NCBI RefSeq assembly: GCF_029227915.1
Contig: NC_079885.1
Location: 22,445,001-22,509,000, forward strand
Source: Hydractinia symbiolongicarpus
Lineage: Eukaryota; Cnidaria; Hydrozoa; Anthoathecata; Hydractiniidae
Direction of reading: 5' to 3'
DNA length: 64,000 nt
Below, piece after piece: positions 34,904 through 54,286 of the stretch; the stretch's first letter is position 1, and every line of letters starts with the position of its first letter. Both the position numbers and the translations under genes were made by a program. Under the pieces are notes generated by a model. It did no database searches and was not told the DNA's origin. It was given only the letters and a program-made list of their open reading frames with translations.

Positions 34904-35679
34904 CACAAAATGATTAAACTCAAGAAACGAAACAGTAACATTGAGTGAAAAATTTATTTCGGTTTTAACCAACTACAACTAATAGCGTACAAAACAACAA
35001 GCAAATCTTCCAGAAGATATCCTTTGCATTTAATAACACAAAACGGAAAAGTTCCACATGCCATAATTTACAACACTAACGAAAAGTTAAGGATTGAGAG
35101 GACATATTGAAAGAACTTAAAAGCCATAAAACATTGGTACCGAAAAACACGAAACTATGTTGCTGCCAGGATTCTCCAGTTGAACGAAACTGCAAGATAT
35201 TTATATTAATAAATCTAGAAGCAGGTCTCCACCAATCAAGAAACAGCTTCACCTTGGATGTACAATCAATTCATGGAGATCTCTTCTTGTAGAACATGTA
35301 TTAATTTTCAATATAAATATATTTAATTTAAAAAATATGGAATAGTTTTCATCCATCAATAAACATGTTTTCATTGTTGCAGTAAGGATAGCTCTGAAAA
35401 AAATTTTATACGCTTTTATTTAATGTGTACAAGGAGACCACCACTTGAAATTTAGAATTAAAATAGCTACTCCTGTTCTGCAACAACGAAAAAGTATAAA
35501 CAAAGACCGAAATCTAGCAAAAAAAATTCTGGTCCGTTAATTCACGGTCTTTAAAACAAACCGCAATGTTCTTTTGGCAATACAATCGCCAAACAGCAGC
35601 TGAACAACGGGATCTCTTTGATCAAATATTTGAAAATATAAACATTGCATTGCATATGTACAACGGAGTGAAAACAACT
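34904..35679. other. Convergent intergenic region / 3' UTRs of ZFAND2 and LSM14
   Basis: No gene. The LSM14 last exon opens with the split stop codon at 35681-35680, so most of this may be LSM14 3' UTR on the minus strand. Confidence 0.5.
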
Positions 35680-43688
<8,009 letters not shown>

Positions 43689-45482
43689 ACTTCTTCTCTA
43701 TAAAAATGCTCAACCACTATGTGATAAGCCTGATAGTCAGAGATTATAAACTTAGTTTTAAAACACTATCGTTAGTTCATTCCTTGCTTATTGCGACTTT
43801 CCCCAGCCGCCAGATCGCGCGATGTAGGGCCCAGGTCGTTTTGCCTTTCGTCCAATTGGTAAATTAAATAGAACAGGAATACAACCAAAGACGATTATCA
43901 GCATAACACCCGGGCGCAACACCTTGTTCTAGCGCCTGTTTGGGAGCATCCGCGGGCAGAAATTTGTGTCATTTTTTTACTCTTTCTTCTCGCGAAAGTT
44001 TACGTTTGGAACATTTCAAATCATCGAAATTACAGATATTGCAAAAGTTTTTTACTACCTTTTTTTCAATAATTTTGTTCCTGCCGCCGATTGAGCAATC
44101 ATTTACTCCATCCTAAAGCGTGATAAATTCTTCTTTTCCCCTTTCTTTCACCTAAACTTCCGAAACAACGATGAAAGTAGTAAGTGATATGAAGAAGTTA
44201 CTGAAAAATACGTTTTACTTGTTTATTTATATCGATGCCTAAAATTCTAAGAAAAGTTTGGAAGTTCTTTTTATCGTATTGGCAAAAAAGAATACACTTT
44301 TTTACAAAAGCCGCGGGTTAGTATCCTCCTGATCGACTTATTTTCGATCACAATCTACTAAATCTTCACCGAGAATCTGTATGCCTTCTCACGTTAGCAT
44401 TTTCCCTTAGTTGTTGATAAAACGTAAAATGCTCAGAGTATAATAAAATATTAATGGTTTTTGCGACGAGTCTCGGCCCAGGGCAAATTACCCAAAAGTT
44501 TAGTGTCAATTTCGGTTTCAGGTTCTCTTGCCTAATTGAAAAAGGGGAAAAACCTTTAAAACAAAGAACTAGCTTCGAACAATCTATTTGTGCTTTATAC
44601 TTTGTCAATTTACTAGTTTCATTTTTTAAATTCCTTACATTAGGAAACTTTAGGATATTTCCACAGCTTTCCTCCCAACCTCGATTCCTCGTCCGACTTC
44701 ATTCTCATGACTCTTTACGGTATTATCAATGGAGAAAAAAGCGAGTTACTACTTTTTGTAGAGTCGCATTTGAGGAGATTTAACGACTTTTTTTCTTTTA
44801 AAAAAAATTCAAAAGATTTTAAAGATTTTAAAGATAACGCCATGCCCGAAGAACAACTCTTTTGTATAGCCAAGTAGTATTTCTATGCATCTTTAAAATA
44901 AAAACATGTAAAAAACCATATAGTTTTGTAAAAGGAAAATTAAGGAGATTTGAGGAGACAGTCGCTACACAATCTATTTTTGCAGCATATATTTGACAAG
45001 TCTTGAGGAGACTTTTAAAAATTGAGAAGTTTTAAGGAGGCGTAGAATCCCTGTACCTTAGTTAGTTACTGCCTGAACTTATCTAAAGTAACATAACGTT
45101 CCCAACCTCGATTCCAGCCTGGAGCGTTTTTTGATATGAGTTATCGCCTCAAAAAACGCTACAAACCCTGGGTTCAAGGTTGTAACGTTACTGATTCAGG
45201 ATTTTTCTATAACTTTTAATGTAGTTCTATACTAGGAAAATAGATTCCTCCTAGAGGTTTATAGGTGTAAATTAGGCCGAAAAATTTAATGCATATATAT
45301 GTGTATGTGTGTGCGTGCTGTGTGTGTATATTCTTAAATTGTTAAAAAAAAAGAAAGAGAGTTGAAATTGAAGTTGTACCAGTCGTTTTCTTTCCTGAGA
45401 AGTCACTGCATTGCTATTTCATCCTAACACTGCAAGACAGCTTCTGTTACGTTACAAAAGCGGGTTAGCAAAGCTCGTTACA
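43689..45482. other. Divergent intergenic region: LSM14 promoter side and coiled-coil gene upstream
   Basis: A locally GC-richer block (43800-43960, with CGCGCGATG and GCGCAACACC) next to the LSM14 start looks like a promoter. A repeat copy lies at 44915-45055 and a hairpin element at 45096-45187. A TG-rich run (GTGTATGTGTGTGCG) is at 45301-45330. The 44454-44783 frame has no domain. Confidence 0.55.
45096..45187. mobile_element. Short hairpin element, CAACCTCG family
   Basis: Outer ends AACGTTCCCAACCTCG and CAAGGTTGTAACGTT are inverted. An inner perfect 12-bp stem is AGCGTTTTTTGA (45123-45134) with TCAAAAAACGCT (45149-45160). Confidence 0.75.
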
Positions 45483-46199
45483 ATGGATCAGTTTCGACAC
45501 AAAATTAAAGATTTAAAGGAGTCGATATATCAAAAAGAGAAATTTATTGAAAAATGCAAATCAAAAGAATTAATAGGAAAAGACAGACAGGCACAGTGTT
45601 TCTTTGAAATTACCAGTTTGAATAAAAAATGCAATGACGTTCGTAAAAAGATTAAAGACGCTACTGAGAGAGTAGCTGCTGCAGAGAAATCGTTGCTCAA
45701 AACGCAAGCTCAGACATGGATAACACATAAAAACAACACAAAACTGGAGAAAATATGCGAAAAAAAACAGAATCAAATCGAAAGTTTGAGCCATCAGATC
45801 GCAACAGCTAAAGCAGAACATATGGAGAAAGCAGCATTGTATGAAAACAAACGATCTCGCAAACTCTTATTGCAAGGTGAATTAAACAAGAACAGGTTAT
45901 TAGCTGAAAACCGAGAAAAAGCGCAAAGACAGTTGGAAGAACGCCTCCACCAACAAAAGGTTTCCCTTGTAGCAATCCGAATGGATGATTTAGCTTCTTC
46001 AAGGGATGAAGAGACGCGTTGTGAATTAGAAACAAAGATTGCGAACACACAGTCGAGAATACAATCGAGCAAAAGAAAAATTGCATCGCTTGAGAAAAAG
46101 GTCGTTTCGAAAAAAAACAGTATATGTTGTGTCAGGAATAAAAGTAACGAGATCGAGAAAGAAATGTCCAAAGTGTTACAAGAATTACACGACATATAA
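45483..46199 (+). CDS. Unidentified intronless coiled-coil protein
   Basis: 238 residues if started at MDQFRHKIKD (45483). The frame is open from 45411, but the upstream residues are not coiled-coil-like. Nearly the whole protein is heptad-rich, Lys/Glu/Gln-rich helix (KIKDLKESIYQKEKFIEKC, EKQN..., QLEERLHQQKVSL) with no Pro breaks, no membrane segment and no known domain. The composition and length suit a cytoskeletal, centrosomal or ciliary rod or a spacer protein. Several Cys occur in CCVRNK near the end. I do not recognise the family. It is divergently arranged with LSM14. A hairpin element follows the stop within 10 bp and would be in its 3' UTR. It could also be a young or lineage-specific gene. 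Confidence 0.6.
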   Translation: MDQFRHKIKDLKESIYQKEKFIEKCKSKELIGKDRQAQCFFEITSLNKKCNDVRKKIKDATERVAAAEKSLLKTQAQTWITHKNNTKLEKICEKKQNQIESLSHQIATAKAEHMEKAALYENKRSRKLLLQGELNKNRLLAENREKAQRQLEERLHQQKVSLVAIRMDDLASSRDEETRCELETKIANTQSRIQSSKRKIASLEKKVVSKKNSICCVRNKSNEIEKEMSKVLQELHDI

Positions 46200-46206
46200 A
46201 ATAAAG

Positions 46207-46327
46207 CAACCTCGTTCTCAGGGCTTTTTGTTTCTTATTGGCGCTGCGCTTATTAATAGGTCTGACGAAAAAGTTCGTCTCGCCGTCCGATATGCAAAAA
46301 GAGAAAACATGTCCTGGGATCCAGGTT
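46207..46327. mobile_element. Short hairpin-type element, CAACCTCG family
   Basis: Starts CAACCTCGTTCTCAGGGC and ends GTCCTGGGATCCAGGTT, inverted ends about 18 bp. The interior has GGCGCTGCGCTTATTAATAGG. Directly after the coiled-coil gene stop. Confidence 0.65.
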
Positions 46328-46689
46328 AAAAAAGGCTCAATAAAGTGGAAGAAATTTGTGTACAATGTTTACCGAGTATCTACCTCGCTCACCATTCTAC
46401 AATTTTTTTATAACCGTTGAGGCAAAAAGTTAAAAACAGGGTCTTTTCTAACATCTTATTCTTTTTCTATTTGATAACCTCTTAAACCAACTTTATCTCC
46501 ATGGTTTTTGTTTTTTTCTGAGATTTGCGAACACGATTACACGAGAATTCTCTATGTTAAAGTAGTGTTTTAGAATCTAAAAAGATCGTAGTACAACCCC
46601 ACTCTTGCTGGACATAAGGGAAAGAAGAATTGTCTCATTATTTTTGAGATGGTTTGTAGTAAGCATGCTGATTGGTAGACCATTTTACT

Positions 46690-46779
46690 CAACCTCGTCT
46701 CCAGGGTCTTCTGGCTCCTAAGCCGTTAATACGTTGTTCAAATTTATAAACAAGGCAAAATTCACTGGGAACGAGGTTG
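46690..46779. mobile_element. Short hairpin-type element, CAACCTCG family
   Basis: CAACCTCGTCTCCAGGG at the left and CACTGGGAACGAGGTTG at the right are inverted copies, 90 bp apart end to end. Confidence 0.75.
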
Positions 46780-48153
46780 CATTTTGCTCATTGATTTAAG
46801 TCTCATATTTGGCGGTTTTAATAGCATGTCCCAGAGGTACTGTAGCTTTATTCCACTGAGAGGGGGCATAGGGAGAAAGTGCCCTTCCTTTAAAACAATT
46901 TTTAAAAATATAAAAGTATGAGAGGGGATACATAAATTGCATAGTTTTTGATGGTCTGAACAGTCCATACTGTAAATTTTCTGCCCTCGTTATACAAAAG
47001 TTTGCCTATTGTTACTCAGTTAACAAAGATACTTTCAACATTGCCTAACCATATCGTAAGCAGGGGACAAATAATTTTTGGGAAAGAAATTTTCGTGGAA
47101 CATTTTTTCTTCGGATTATTACGAAATTTGCTAAAAATTAAAAAAATCGACCCTTCACAAAAATTTCTCCATTTCTTCATTATTCATTTAAATAATTATT
47201 TTATCTCCAAAATCTTTGTTAGGCAACATACCAATTTTGTTTCCACTAAAAATACTAAATCTTCATTATAATTTTGGAATCATGTAGCCTTAAGGTAATT
47301 ACTTCATCGCATGTCTGACACGTTAACAAAAGGCTAGTGAGCCTTGGAGCAGGATTGTTGATAATAAATGAACGAGCGTCGATCAAACCTACTGTTGAAA
47401 TTCGTTAACCACAATAAAACCGTAATGTAGGTAGTTATCCCCAGTGAAGCAAACACCACGCTAAGGGAGGAAAAAATAATGAAAACACAAATCACAAGAA
47501 ATAAATTTGATTTTCACATATTTATGTATACATATAATATACAATTTGCTTATTCAAATATATTTTCACTCCACGGATACACTGAAATAATCTTTAGCTC
47601 AAACTTCTCCCTATATTTAACATGCATTTTAGTCCCTTCTTCGTAACTTTCAAACTAATTTTTTCCCTTTATATCTTGAGCTATCATATCTCAAACAAAT
47701 TATTTATTCAGGTCCTTGTGAGTTCGGGGTAGAGAAAGAGAGAGTCAACTGTAATTTTCCCCATTCATTTAAATTAAGGCGATAATTTTTCCGAAATTAG
47801 GCCTAATTTGATGTCACTTATATTATAACAAAGGACCATTAAAAGTTCACTTGTATGATCTTTAATGAGAAAAATAGGCAAACATCGAAATGCACCCTTT
47901 TAATCCCACCGCCTAAATTAGGTTTCATGTACGCCACTAAAATAGAATAAAAAAATTAGTTCATTTCACAGCTCCATCAAAATTTTAAATAAATAATTAT
48001 GCGTATTTATTGTTTCATTTCCAGTCTCAAGCTTTTTGCTTTTAAATATTACGTTTCAACTTCAACACGCCGTTTCCTTTGACTTTCACGAGTTTTATCG
48101 TCTGAATAACAAATGCGAAAATTCACGTTCACACGTTAATTCCAGAACAAAAA
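46780..48153. other. Intergenic downstream of DCTN6, no gene seen
   Basis: AT-rich. Small frames at 46762 (-) and 47002 (+) have no resemblance to known proteins. The right end should be the DCTN6 3' UTR. Confidence 0.55.
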
Positions 48154-49535
48154 TTACTTTCCTCTGCCTTTCATGTGATGGTAGTTAGGTAAAATCTTGG
48201 TTAAAAAGTCTAACTGTAACATCTGCGGCGCCGGTTTTTCCGACGCTTTTCTCCGTTTGCAGTCACTTCCAAACACAACAGTGTTCTCACTTAGTTTCTC
48301 ACTGCTAGTCAGTTTGCACATAGCTCCCACAACACAGCCATTCGTTACCTCGATCTGTGGTCCAACAACTGTCTTTGCTTCGAATACGTTATTGTCGCCA
48401 ATACGTATGGCTTCAACACGAGAACCAATTTCAAATACATTGGAATGACCGATTAATAAAGTATGACCAGGTCTTCGATTCGTAATAAGCGTTTGTTCTT
48501 CGATTAGATTCCCATCGCCTATAATGATTGGGCCTAAAATGGAAAAAAGGGATAATTAGTCATATTTCATCCAGAAATCGCTATCACAATGTGATTTAGT
48601 GTATTCTGTTGTATGATTTTGGGTATGGAAAGAATTGTTACAACAGACAAAAGTACAACAGACAAAAGCAATTCAATAATAAAGTTGTAAAACGAAGCAC
48701 TTTTGTCAGATGATTGGTTTTCTTACCGAATTCTTCGTATTGCTAATTGTGACTTAATGAATAAGAAGAAAAAAATAACAGTTTTATTATTCCTCACAAG
48801 TAGAATCTTGATATTTTTAACTTTAATTTCAGAATTTTTTCGCGAATTTCATGAAATTAAATTCCCATGAAATACAGTGTTTTACATGATTCACGAAATT
48901 AAATTTCAACAAAATTGTTCATTTGCTGATTCGCGAAATTAATTAGTTTTCAGTTTTCAGTATCCTATAGCTAAAGTTATCAAATTTGAAATGTATGTTC
49001 TAATTATATAACTTATATGTTAACATCCTTTATTTCTTAAATATATCTTGTTTATATTTATAATAATTTTCAATTTTTCTTTATTACGCAAAATAATTCT
49101 GTTGTAAAATACTTGCAATTCTTATCAGAAAGTTTTGAAATTTGGCAACACAAACAAGCCAAATGAAATAGAGCAATAGATTATAAAATGAATATCTTAA
49201 AAGCATCTTACTTATGTCTTATGTGTGCACCAATAAACAGAGGGTAGTTTATACCAATTTTTAGTTTCTACTTAGAAAAAAGAGAAGTAATGTGATTTCA
49301 AATTTTTGAAAATTGACATCAATGTATATACTTTTTGTATTTCATTGTGTAACTGGCAAGTCACAGAAAAGCACAACAAATAAACAAACAACAAACCTCC
49401 CTCAGCTATTATTCGAGCTTTTGGATGCACAACCGTTCTAACACCAATTGAGACATCACCAATTATTTCTGCTTCATTGCAAACGAGTGCACCAGGAGTG
49501 ATTTTTATTTGTCCTTTCGTAGCAGGTATGCTCAT
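48154..49535 (-). CDS. DCTN6: DCTN6, dynactin subunit 6 (p27)
   Basis: A subunit of the pointed-end complex of dynactin, the activator of cytoplasmic dynein. Two exons: 49535-49397 and 48533-48154 (GT-AG, phase 1), 172 residues (human 190). The sequence is a left-handed beta-helix of hexapeptide repeats: [27 protein letters not shown] in shorter turns, [49 protein letters not shown], then GCVVGAMC and [12 protein letters not shown]. It ends with the C-terminal helix [17 protein letters not shown] that is typical of the family. The start is the only Met before the first helix turn. Upstream (49536-49980) nothing further is supported. Confidence 0.96.
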
Positions 49536-49979
49536 ATTTCGTTTTATTAATCTACGAAAACTAAAAGTTTATTAATTGGAGCCAATACAAGGCCTAAACT
49601 TTCTTAACATGCTTAAAGGAAAACCTTACTGAAAAAGACACTTAAAATCAAAATAAAGTTCTTCTAAGTGTGATAAACATTTACATTAATTTCCAGCACC
49701 TTTATTTAATCTCAACAAAATAAATTAAATATCTGAGATAGAAATTCAGGGAAAAAAGCAAGACTACTGAAGTGTCCTTGTTGGAAGGGGTAAAAGAACA
49801 ACATATATATAAACATAACTAAACATCTTTCTTTCAACAACAACCATTTGCCATCTTGGTCTAGTTCTAACTGTCCTGTTCTCGTGGTTCGGTCCATTTG
49901 TCCAGCTGCAGATTAGTCATAACAGCTACCTTGATAAATTTGCCGAGTTGGCCAGAAATTAAATTCCCTTTTAATTTAA
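49536..49979. other. Intergenic upstream of DCTN6
   Basis: Holds the presumed DCTN6 promoter. A short minus-strand frame at 49712-49897 has no family match and is not called. Confidence 0.5.
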
Positions 49980-50334
49980 GATATGTGGATGTGTAACGCC
50001 AGTCTAAGCGACAGAAAGAGTTCAGATGAGCTAAGAAGCAGGCTAAGTATCCGTAGAATTAAAGATGTTATGCAGATAAGAAGATTGCATTGACTGGGGC
50101 ACTTAGAAAGAATGGAGGAGGATAATTGGGTAAGAAAGTGTAGAGACTTGATAGTTCCTGGGGCAAAGCCCAGAGGCAGACCGAAAAAGACTTGGCAGGA
50201 GGTTATAAGGACAGACTTGATACAGAGGAAGTTGAGTTTAGATCTAACACAGTGTAGATCAGATTGGAAGAGGGTCATTAATATACCCGTCTAATCCATG
50301 CTAGCATGGAAAACGGACGTTATGATGATGATTT
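49980..50334 (+). mobile_element. 5'-truncated LINE copy, 3' end only
   Basis: Matches the last 360 bp of the LINE at 29401-31128: CGCCAGTCTAAGCGACAG, GAGGAGGATAATTGGGTAAG, GGCAAAGCCCAGAGGC, the CATGCTAGCATGG block, and an ATGATGATGAT tail. Confidence 0.93.
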
Positions 50335-51307
50335 GACCATTCACATTATTAATGGCATCATCCACTTAAAAAAATTACTTCAAATGTGAAAACCTGTAGC
50401 AGTAACATTTCCTATTAACATGTTTTAAAGTTTGATGTGTTTCAAGAAGAAGAATTATTCGAAAAAAGAAAACATGAAAATTATTATCATTATCAGGAGT
50501 GTATACCATGTTGGCAAGCCAGGTTGCCATCCATATTGCTGAAACGGCACAGTGATTCTTTTTCTATCAGTGAATTGGCGTGAAACTCAAGTGTGATTTT
50601 GTGTAAACACAAACTGAACTTTTGCAAGGAACTTGCCATAGTCAGAGCAGAAAAAGTACTCAGCAAATTGAGCCAAGTCCTAACTTGTTATAATATTTAA
50701 GTACATTGTTTCTACTTAAAAAGGATTCACTATACAGCCTGACTCTTAAATAAACCATCATAATAATATATATAATAATAATAATAATAATAATATAATA
50801 ATAAATCAATTTATTTCTATTGCCACAGGAGAACATTGAATTAACTATACCTGACTGCCTTGTCAGAATACCATAAGAGAAAAAGAGCCCTATGGACCAG
50901 GTTAAACATGAATAATGTCGATTTTGGATATGATGAGGTTGGTTCACAGCGAAAAAATGTTACTTTCTGCAAATACATGAGAATCTCATCAAATTTAAAA
51001 AATGAAAGCCATTATGAGAAAGGTTATAATCAAATTTTCATAGATGGTGTTATCGAGCTAGGTATAGATAGGTGAAGGTGATATGATTGAGTCTAAGTTT
51101 TGCCGGGTTATATGAGTATTCATGCCACCCCTTACCGATTGAGGTAAATTGCTATACTACCAAGCTTCATTTACAAAAGCTAATTAAATAATTTTGTGAC
51201 TTCGTTTTGATCTAGAGGTTGAAAATGGGCTTTAAAAAAATGAATTTATTCTAAATAGGAACTTCCATCTTACTTTAGCAGTAGGCATGCTTTTCCCTGA
51301 CTGTAAG
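50335..51307. other. Intergenic, no gene seen
   Basis: Contains a short (TAA)n run at 50762-50806. Frames of 60-95 codons on both strands have no domain. Confidence 0.5.
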
Positions 51308-51550
51308 AAATGAAAGCCATGTGAGGGAAATTGGGAAGATGGCACACTGTGTGGGCCGTTGGATGTTGCCGGGAGTTGTCTAGTAGAGCGCGGGCCCTAA
51401 TTGGGTCTGCGTCGCTCAAAATGAGCATTAAATACTCTAGGACTCTCCATCTAAGCCATGGCCCCTCCTGGAAATAATAGACAGGGTATATCCCTTGATA
51501 TTTGTGAGGCTAGCCATGTAAAATATGCACATCTATCTATCTATCTCTAT
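51308..51550 (-). repeat. Dispersed repeat (CCAGGAGGGGCC family), near full copy
   Basis: Reverse complement of 52860-53130, with ATGTGAGGGAAATTGGG, GCCGTTGGATGTTGCC, GTTGTCTAGTAGAGCG, CCATGGCCCCTCCTGGAAAT and a (TATC)n end. Confidence 0.9.
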
Positions 51551-52859
51551 ATAGTCAAGAAAAACCAGATGTTATTTTTTTATTTTGTACTTATGTAAAT
51601 ACATAAATAAGATGATAACTTGTTTGTATTTTATATACAAACAAGTTATCAACAACAAGTTGCAGCTCATCAAGAAAATGTCACATCGCAAATAAATTTA
51701 TTGATAAAACAGACAAGTCAAAGTAAGCACATGCATGAGAAAAGAAATTGGAAGTTGTAATCCAGTTTAATTTTAAAGTGTACCTCTAATAATAAACTGT
51801 TGTGTTTGCAAAACGAGCAGCCTCAACCTTGGTTTTGAATCAAAAGTAGCTAGAGAGTTATAAGCTAGCTAGTAGAAATACACCAAAAGTTAGCTGAATT
51901 ACCCAACAAAAAACAGACAAAATTTTTATTATATTTCGTTATAAGTACGGGTTAAATCTGAAGATATTGGTAAACTTTCATAAAGTCAATTTTTTCTGTC
52001 CAAAACAGCCATCCAACATGCGCCACCAACACGACATTATGCGCCATTTTTGCATGGGCGCAATCCTTTGGGTAAAAATCTGAAAAGTCCGCAGAACGAA
52101 TCAAAACAAATCCCGATTACCCCGTTTCAGGGATAACTTTTTATGAGCAATGGCTGGGGTTGCAAAAGGCTAGTGCATCTTCCCAACTTTCTCTCTCCTA
52201 CGATTATTATTACCATTCTTATTGCTGAAGCATTTTTTCTTAGACCTGTTTTCCTTTCCCCCCTGATATTGGAATTTGAACCAAACTTTGAACTGGACTG
52301 GGCAATACTTTTTAAGGATAAAAATTACCACTTTTATCATCTCAACTTTTTGTAGCCTTCAAAGTTTACCTCCCGTGAAAGATCAACTTGGTTTCACACA
52401 TAAGAACTTTAAAAGTTGTCTTTTATTTATGTGCATCTTTTTACTATTCAGAAAAATCTTTATTAGTTTCAATGTGCGCAGTGTGTGTTACAGTGCCTTT
52501 AAAATGTGCACATGGTTTCAATACAAGGAATCACAGTCCCGATATTTACTTGCACACACATCTAAGTGATTACGTAATGCCTGATGCGCGCGCAAAAATG
52601 GAGGTAAAAATGTAAACAAACTAAGCTGAATAGTTACCTCCATTTCTGCATGTGCAGGAAAAACATGGCACTATGATTGAGTGTATTTTTTAATTTTTTT
52701 TTTATTTTTTGTTGTCACAAATATTGATACACAGTTGCAATATCATTGTATCTCTAATGTAAGCTTTTGAATAGAACATTAACAGCTCCACAGTTTTATG
52801 TTGTTTGTATAAAAATGTTTAAAAGCTTTTAGAATCTCAATAGAATGATACTCCCGTAA
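51551..52859. other. Intergenic, no gene seen
   Basis: Holds a perfect inverted repeat ACTTGTTTGTATTTTATATAC / GTATATAAAATACAAACAAGT-type palindrome (two arms of about 18 bp, 51618-51655). Overlapping frames at 52143-52615 do not resemble proteins. Confidence 0.5.
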
Positions 52860-53130
52860 TAGATAGGTGTGGATATTTTACATGGCTAGGCTCACAAATA
52901 TTGAGGGATATACCATGTCTATTATTTCCAGGAGGGGCCAGGAGAGTCCTAGAGTATTTAATGCTCATTTTGAGCTACGCAGAACCAATTAGGGCCCGTG
53001 TTCTACTAGACAACTCTTGGCAACATCCAACGGCCCACACAGTGAGTCATCTCCCCAATTTCCCTCACATGGCTTGAGTTAACCTGGGGCTATGGTAACA
53101 TTCACTCGCCCATGTTGAATCCCCGTCAAG
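52860..53130 (+). repeat. Dispersed repeat (CCAGGAGGGGCC family), near full copy
   Basis: Starts at AGATAGGTGTGGATATTTTACATGG and ends near GAATCCCCGTCAAG. Same landmarks as the other copies, in forward orientation, and the best copy for a consensus. No open frame, so non-autonomous. Confidence 0.9.
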
Positions 53131-53854
53131 AGGAATTTTTACATTATCAGAATATGCAGATTTTAATTGTTTACAAGGCCTCATTTTTTCACAAATTGTT
53201 GTGTCACTTTCCTAGATGAAATTTGTCAATAAAGGCATACTTTTGACTTATAGAATTTTTCAGGATTCATATTAGGTTAAATGTAAGAAAATCAGGTCTA
53301 CATTTTGTATAGTCTTATGTTGTGGTGCTTTGGTATAACTCCAGCAAAGCTGTAGTATTTCATTATAAAACTGATAAAATGCTGTCTTGAAAGGCCTAAA
53401 CATCCTTCAAGGCCTAAACGGCCTACATAAGGAGTTAATATTGTTGTAATTTGTTGTAAGCGTAATATCCCCACAGTTGGTTGATAAAACCATAGAAGCA
53501 CATATTTATTAAAGCACCAATGTTTGACTGTGAACATTTTTATGAAAATTGTTTAAAGGAGAAAGGAATGTGTTAAATACTTCAATATAACTTCAACATG
53601 TTTTCAGTTTTTGCTTTAAAACTTGCTTTAAAATTTATTTTTTTGTTAATTTCTAAATTTGTTTTGAAATAGTTTTGGAATAGTTACTCTGTTTCAGTTT
53701 TTGCAGCTAAATTTTCTGATTTCACAAGATGTAAACCCTATCGGTAGTTTCCTGCTTAACTAGAAAACGACTGTAACTGGATTCCAATCTATTTAAGATT
53801 AAACAAAATTAGGAATATGGCATAAGAGTTTTTTGCAGACAATTTCCAATTTAA
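53131..53854. other. Intergenic upstream of NEK11, no gene seen
   Basis: AT-rich. The minus-strand frame 53298-53537 is not protein-like. Confidence 0.5.
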
Positions 53855-54135
53855 CTGGTGGCCTTAAGATGTAGAGTGTTCGCCTTCAGTGTAGAAGGTC
53901 TCTGGTTCAAACACAGCTGATTCATGCCGGAGACTACAAAAGTGTGAATCGATCCTTTCTGCCTAACGTTCAGCTTGAGAATAGGATTGAAATCTTAGGC
54001 GGTTGTCTAATTTCTGTAGCTTGAATGACAGTTTTAAATGTATCTAGAACCCCTTACACAGGACCCTCATTGATAACAGTACCATTAGAAACTGGGCCAT
54101 GTGTGGTAAATAATAGTAATAATAATTATTATTTT
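53855..54135 (+). mobile_element. tRNA-derived SINE-like element
   Basis: A pol III A-box-like TGGCCTTAAGATGTAGAGTG (from about 53859) and a B-box-like GGTTCAAACAC (from about 53912) are about 50 bp apart, as in tRNA-derived SINEs. It continues through a body of about 200 bp and ends in an AATAATAGTAATAATAATT tail. It is not a functional tRNA: no acceptor or anticodon stems form. Confidence 0.5.
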
Positions 54136-54286
54136 TATCTGCTATATATATTTTATTATCTAATTTACATTCACTGCCGTACCTTTACAGAGTTAAATTA
54201 CGGGAAAAACAAGTATTTTTTAAAAGTTGTTTAAATTTTGTTTCTTTCATATAATGTTTAGCTATAATCCCCAAGCATGATGCACC

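Noticed and set aside
45794-46195. 133-codon minus-strand frame
   Set aside because: Antisense of the coiled-coil frame; the Ser/Phe/Leu richness is what the reverse of a Lys/Glu-rich frame produces.
53855-53935. tRNA gene
   Set aside because: Box A and B resemblance only; acceptor and anticodon stems do not form, so called SINE-like instead.
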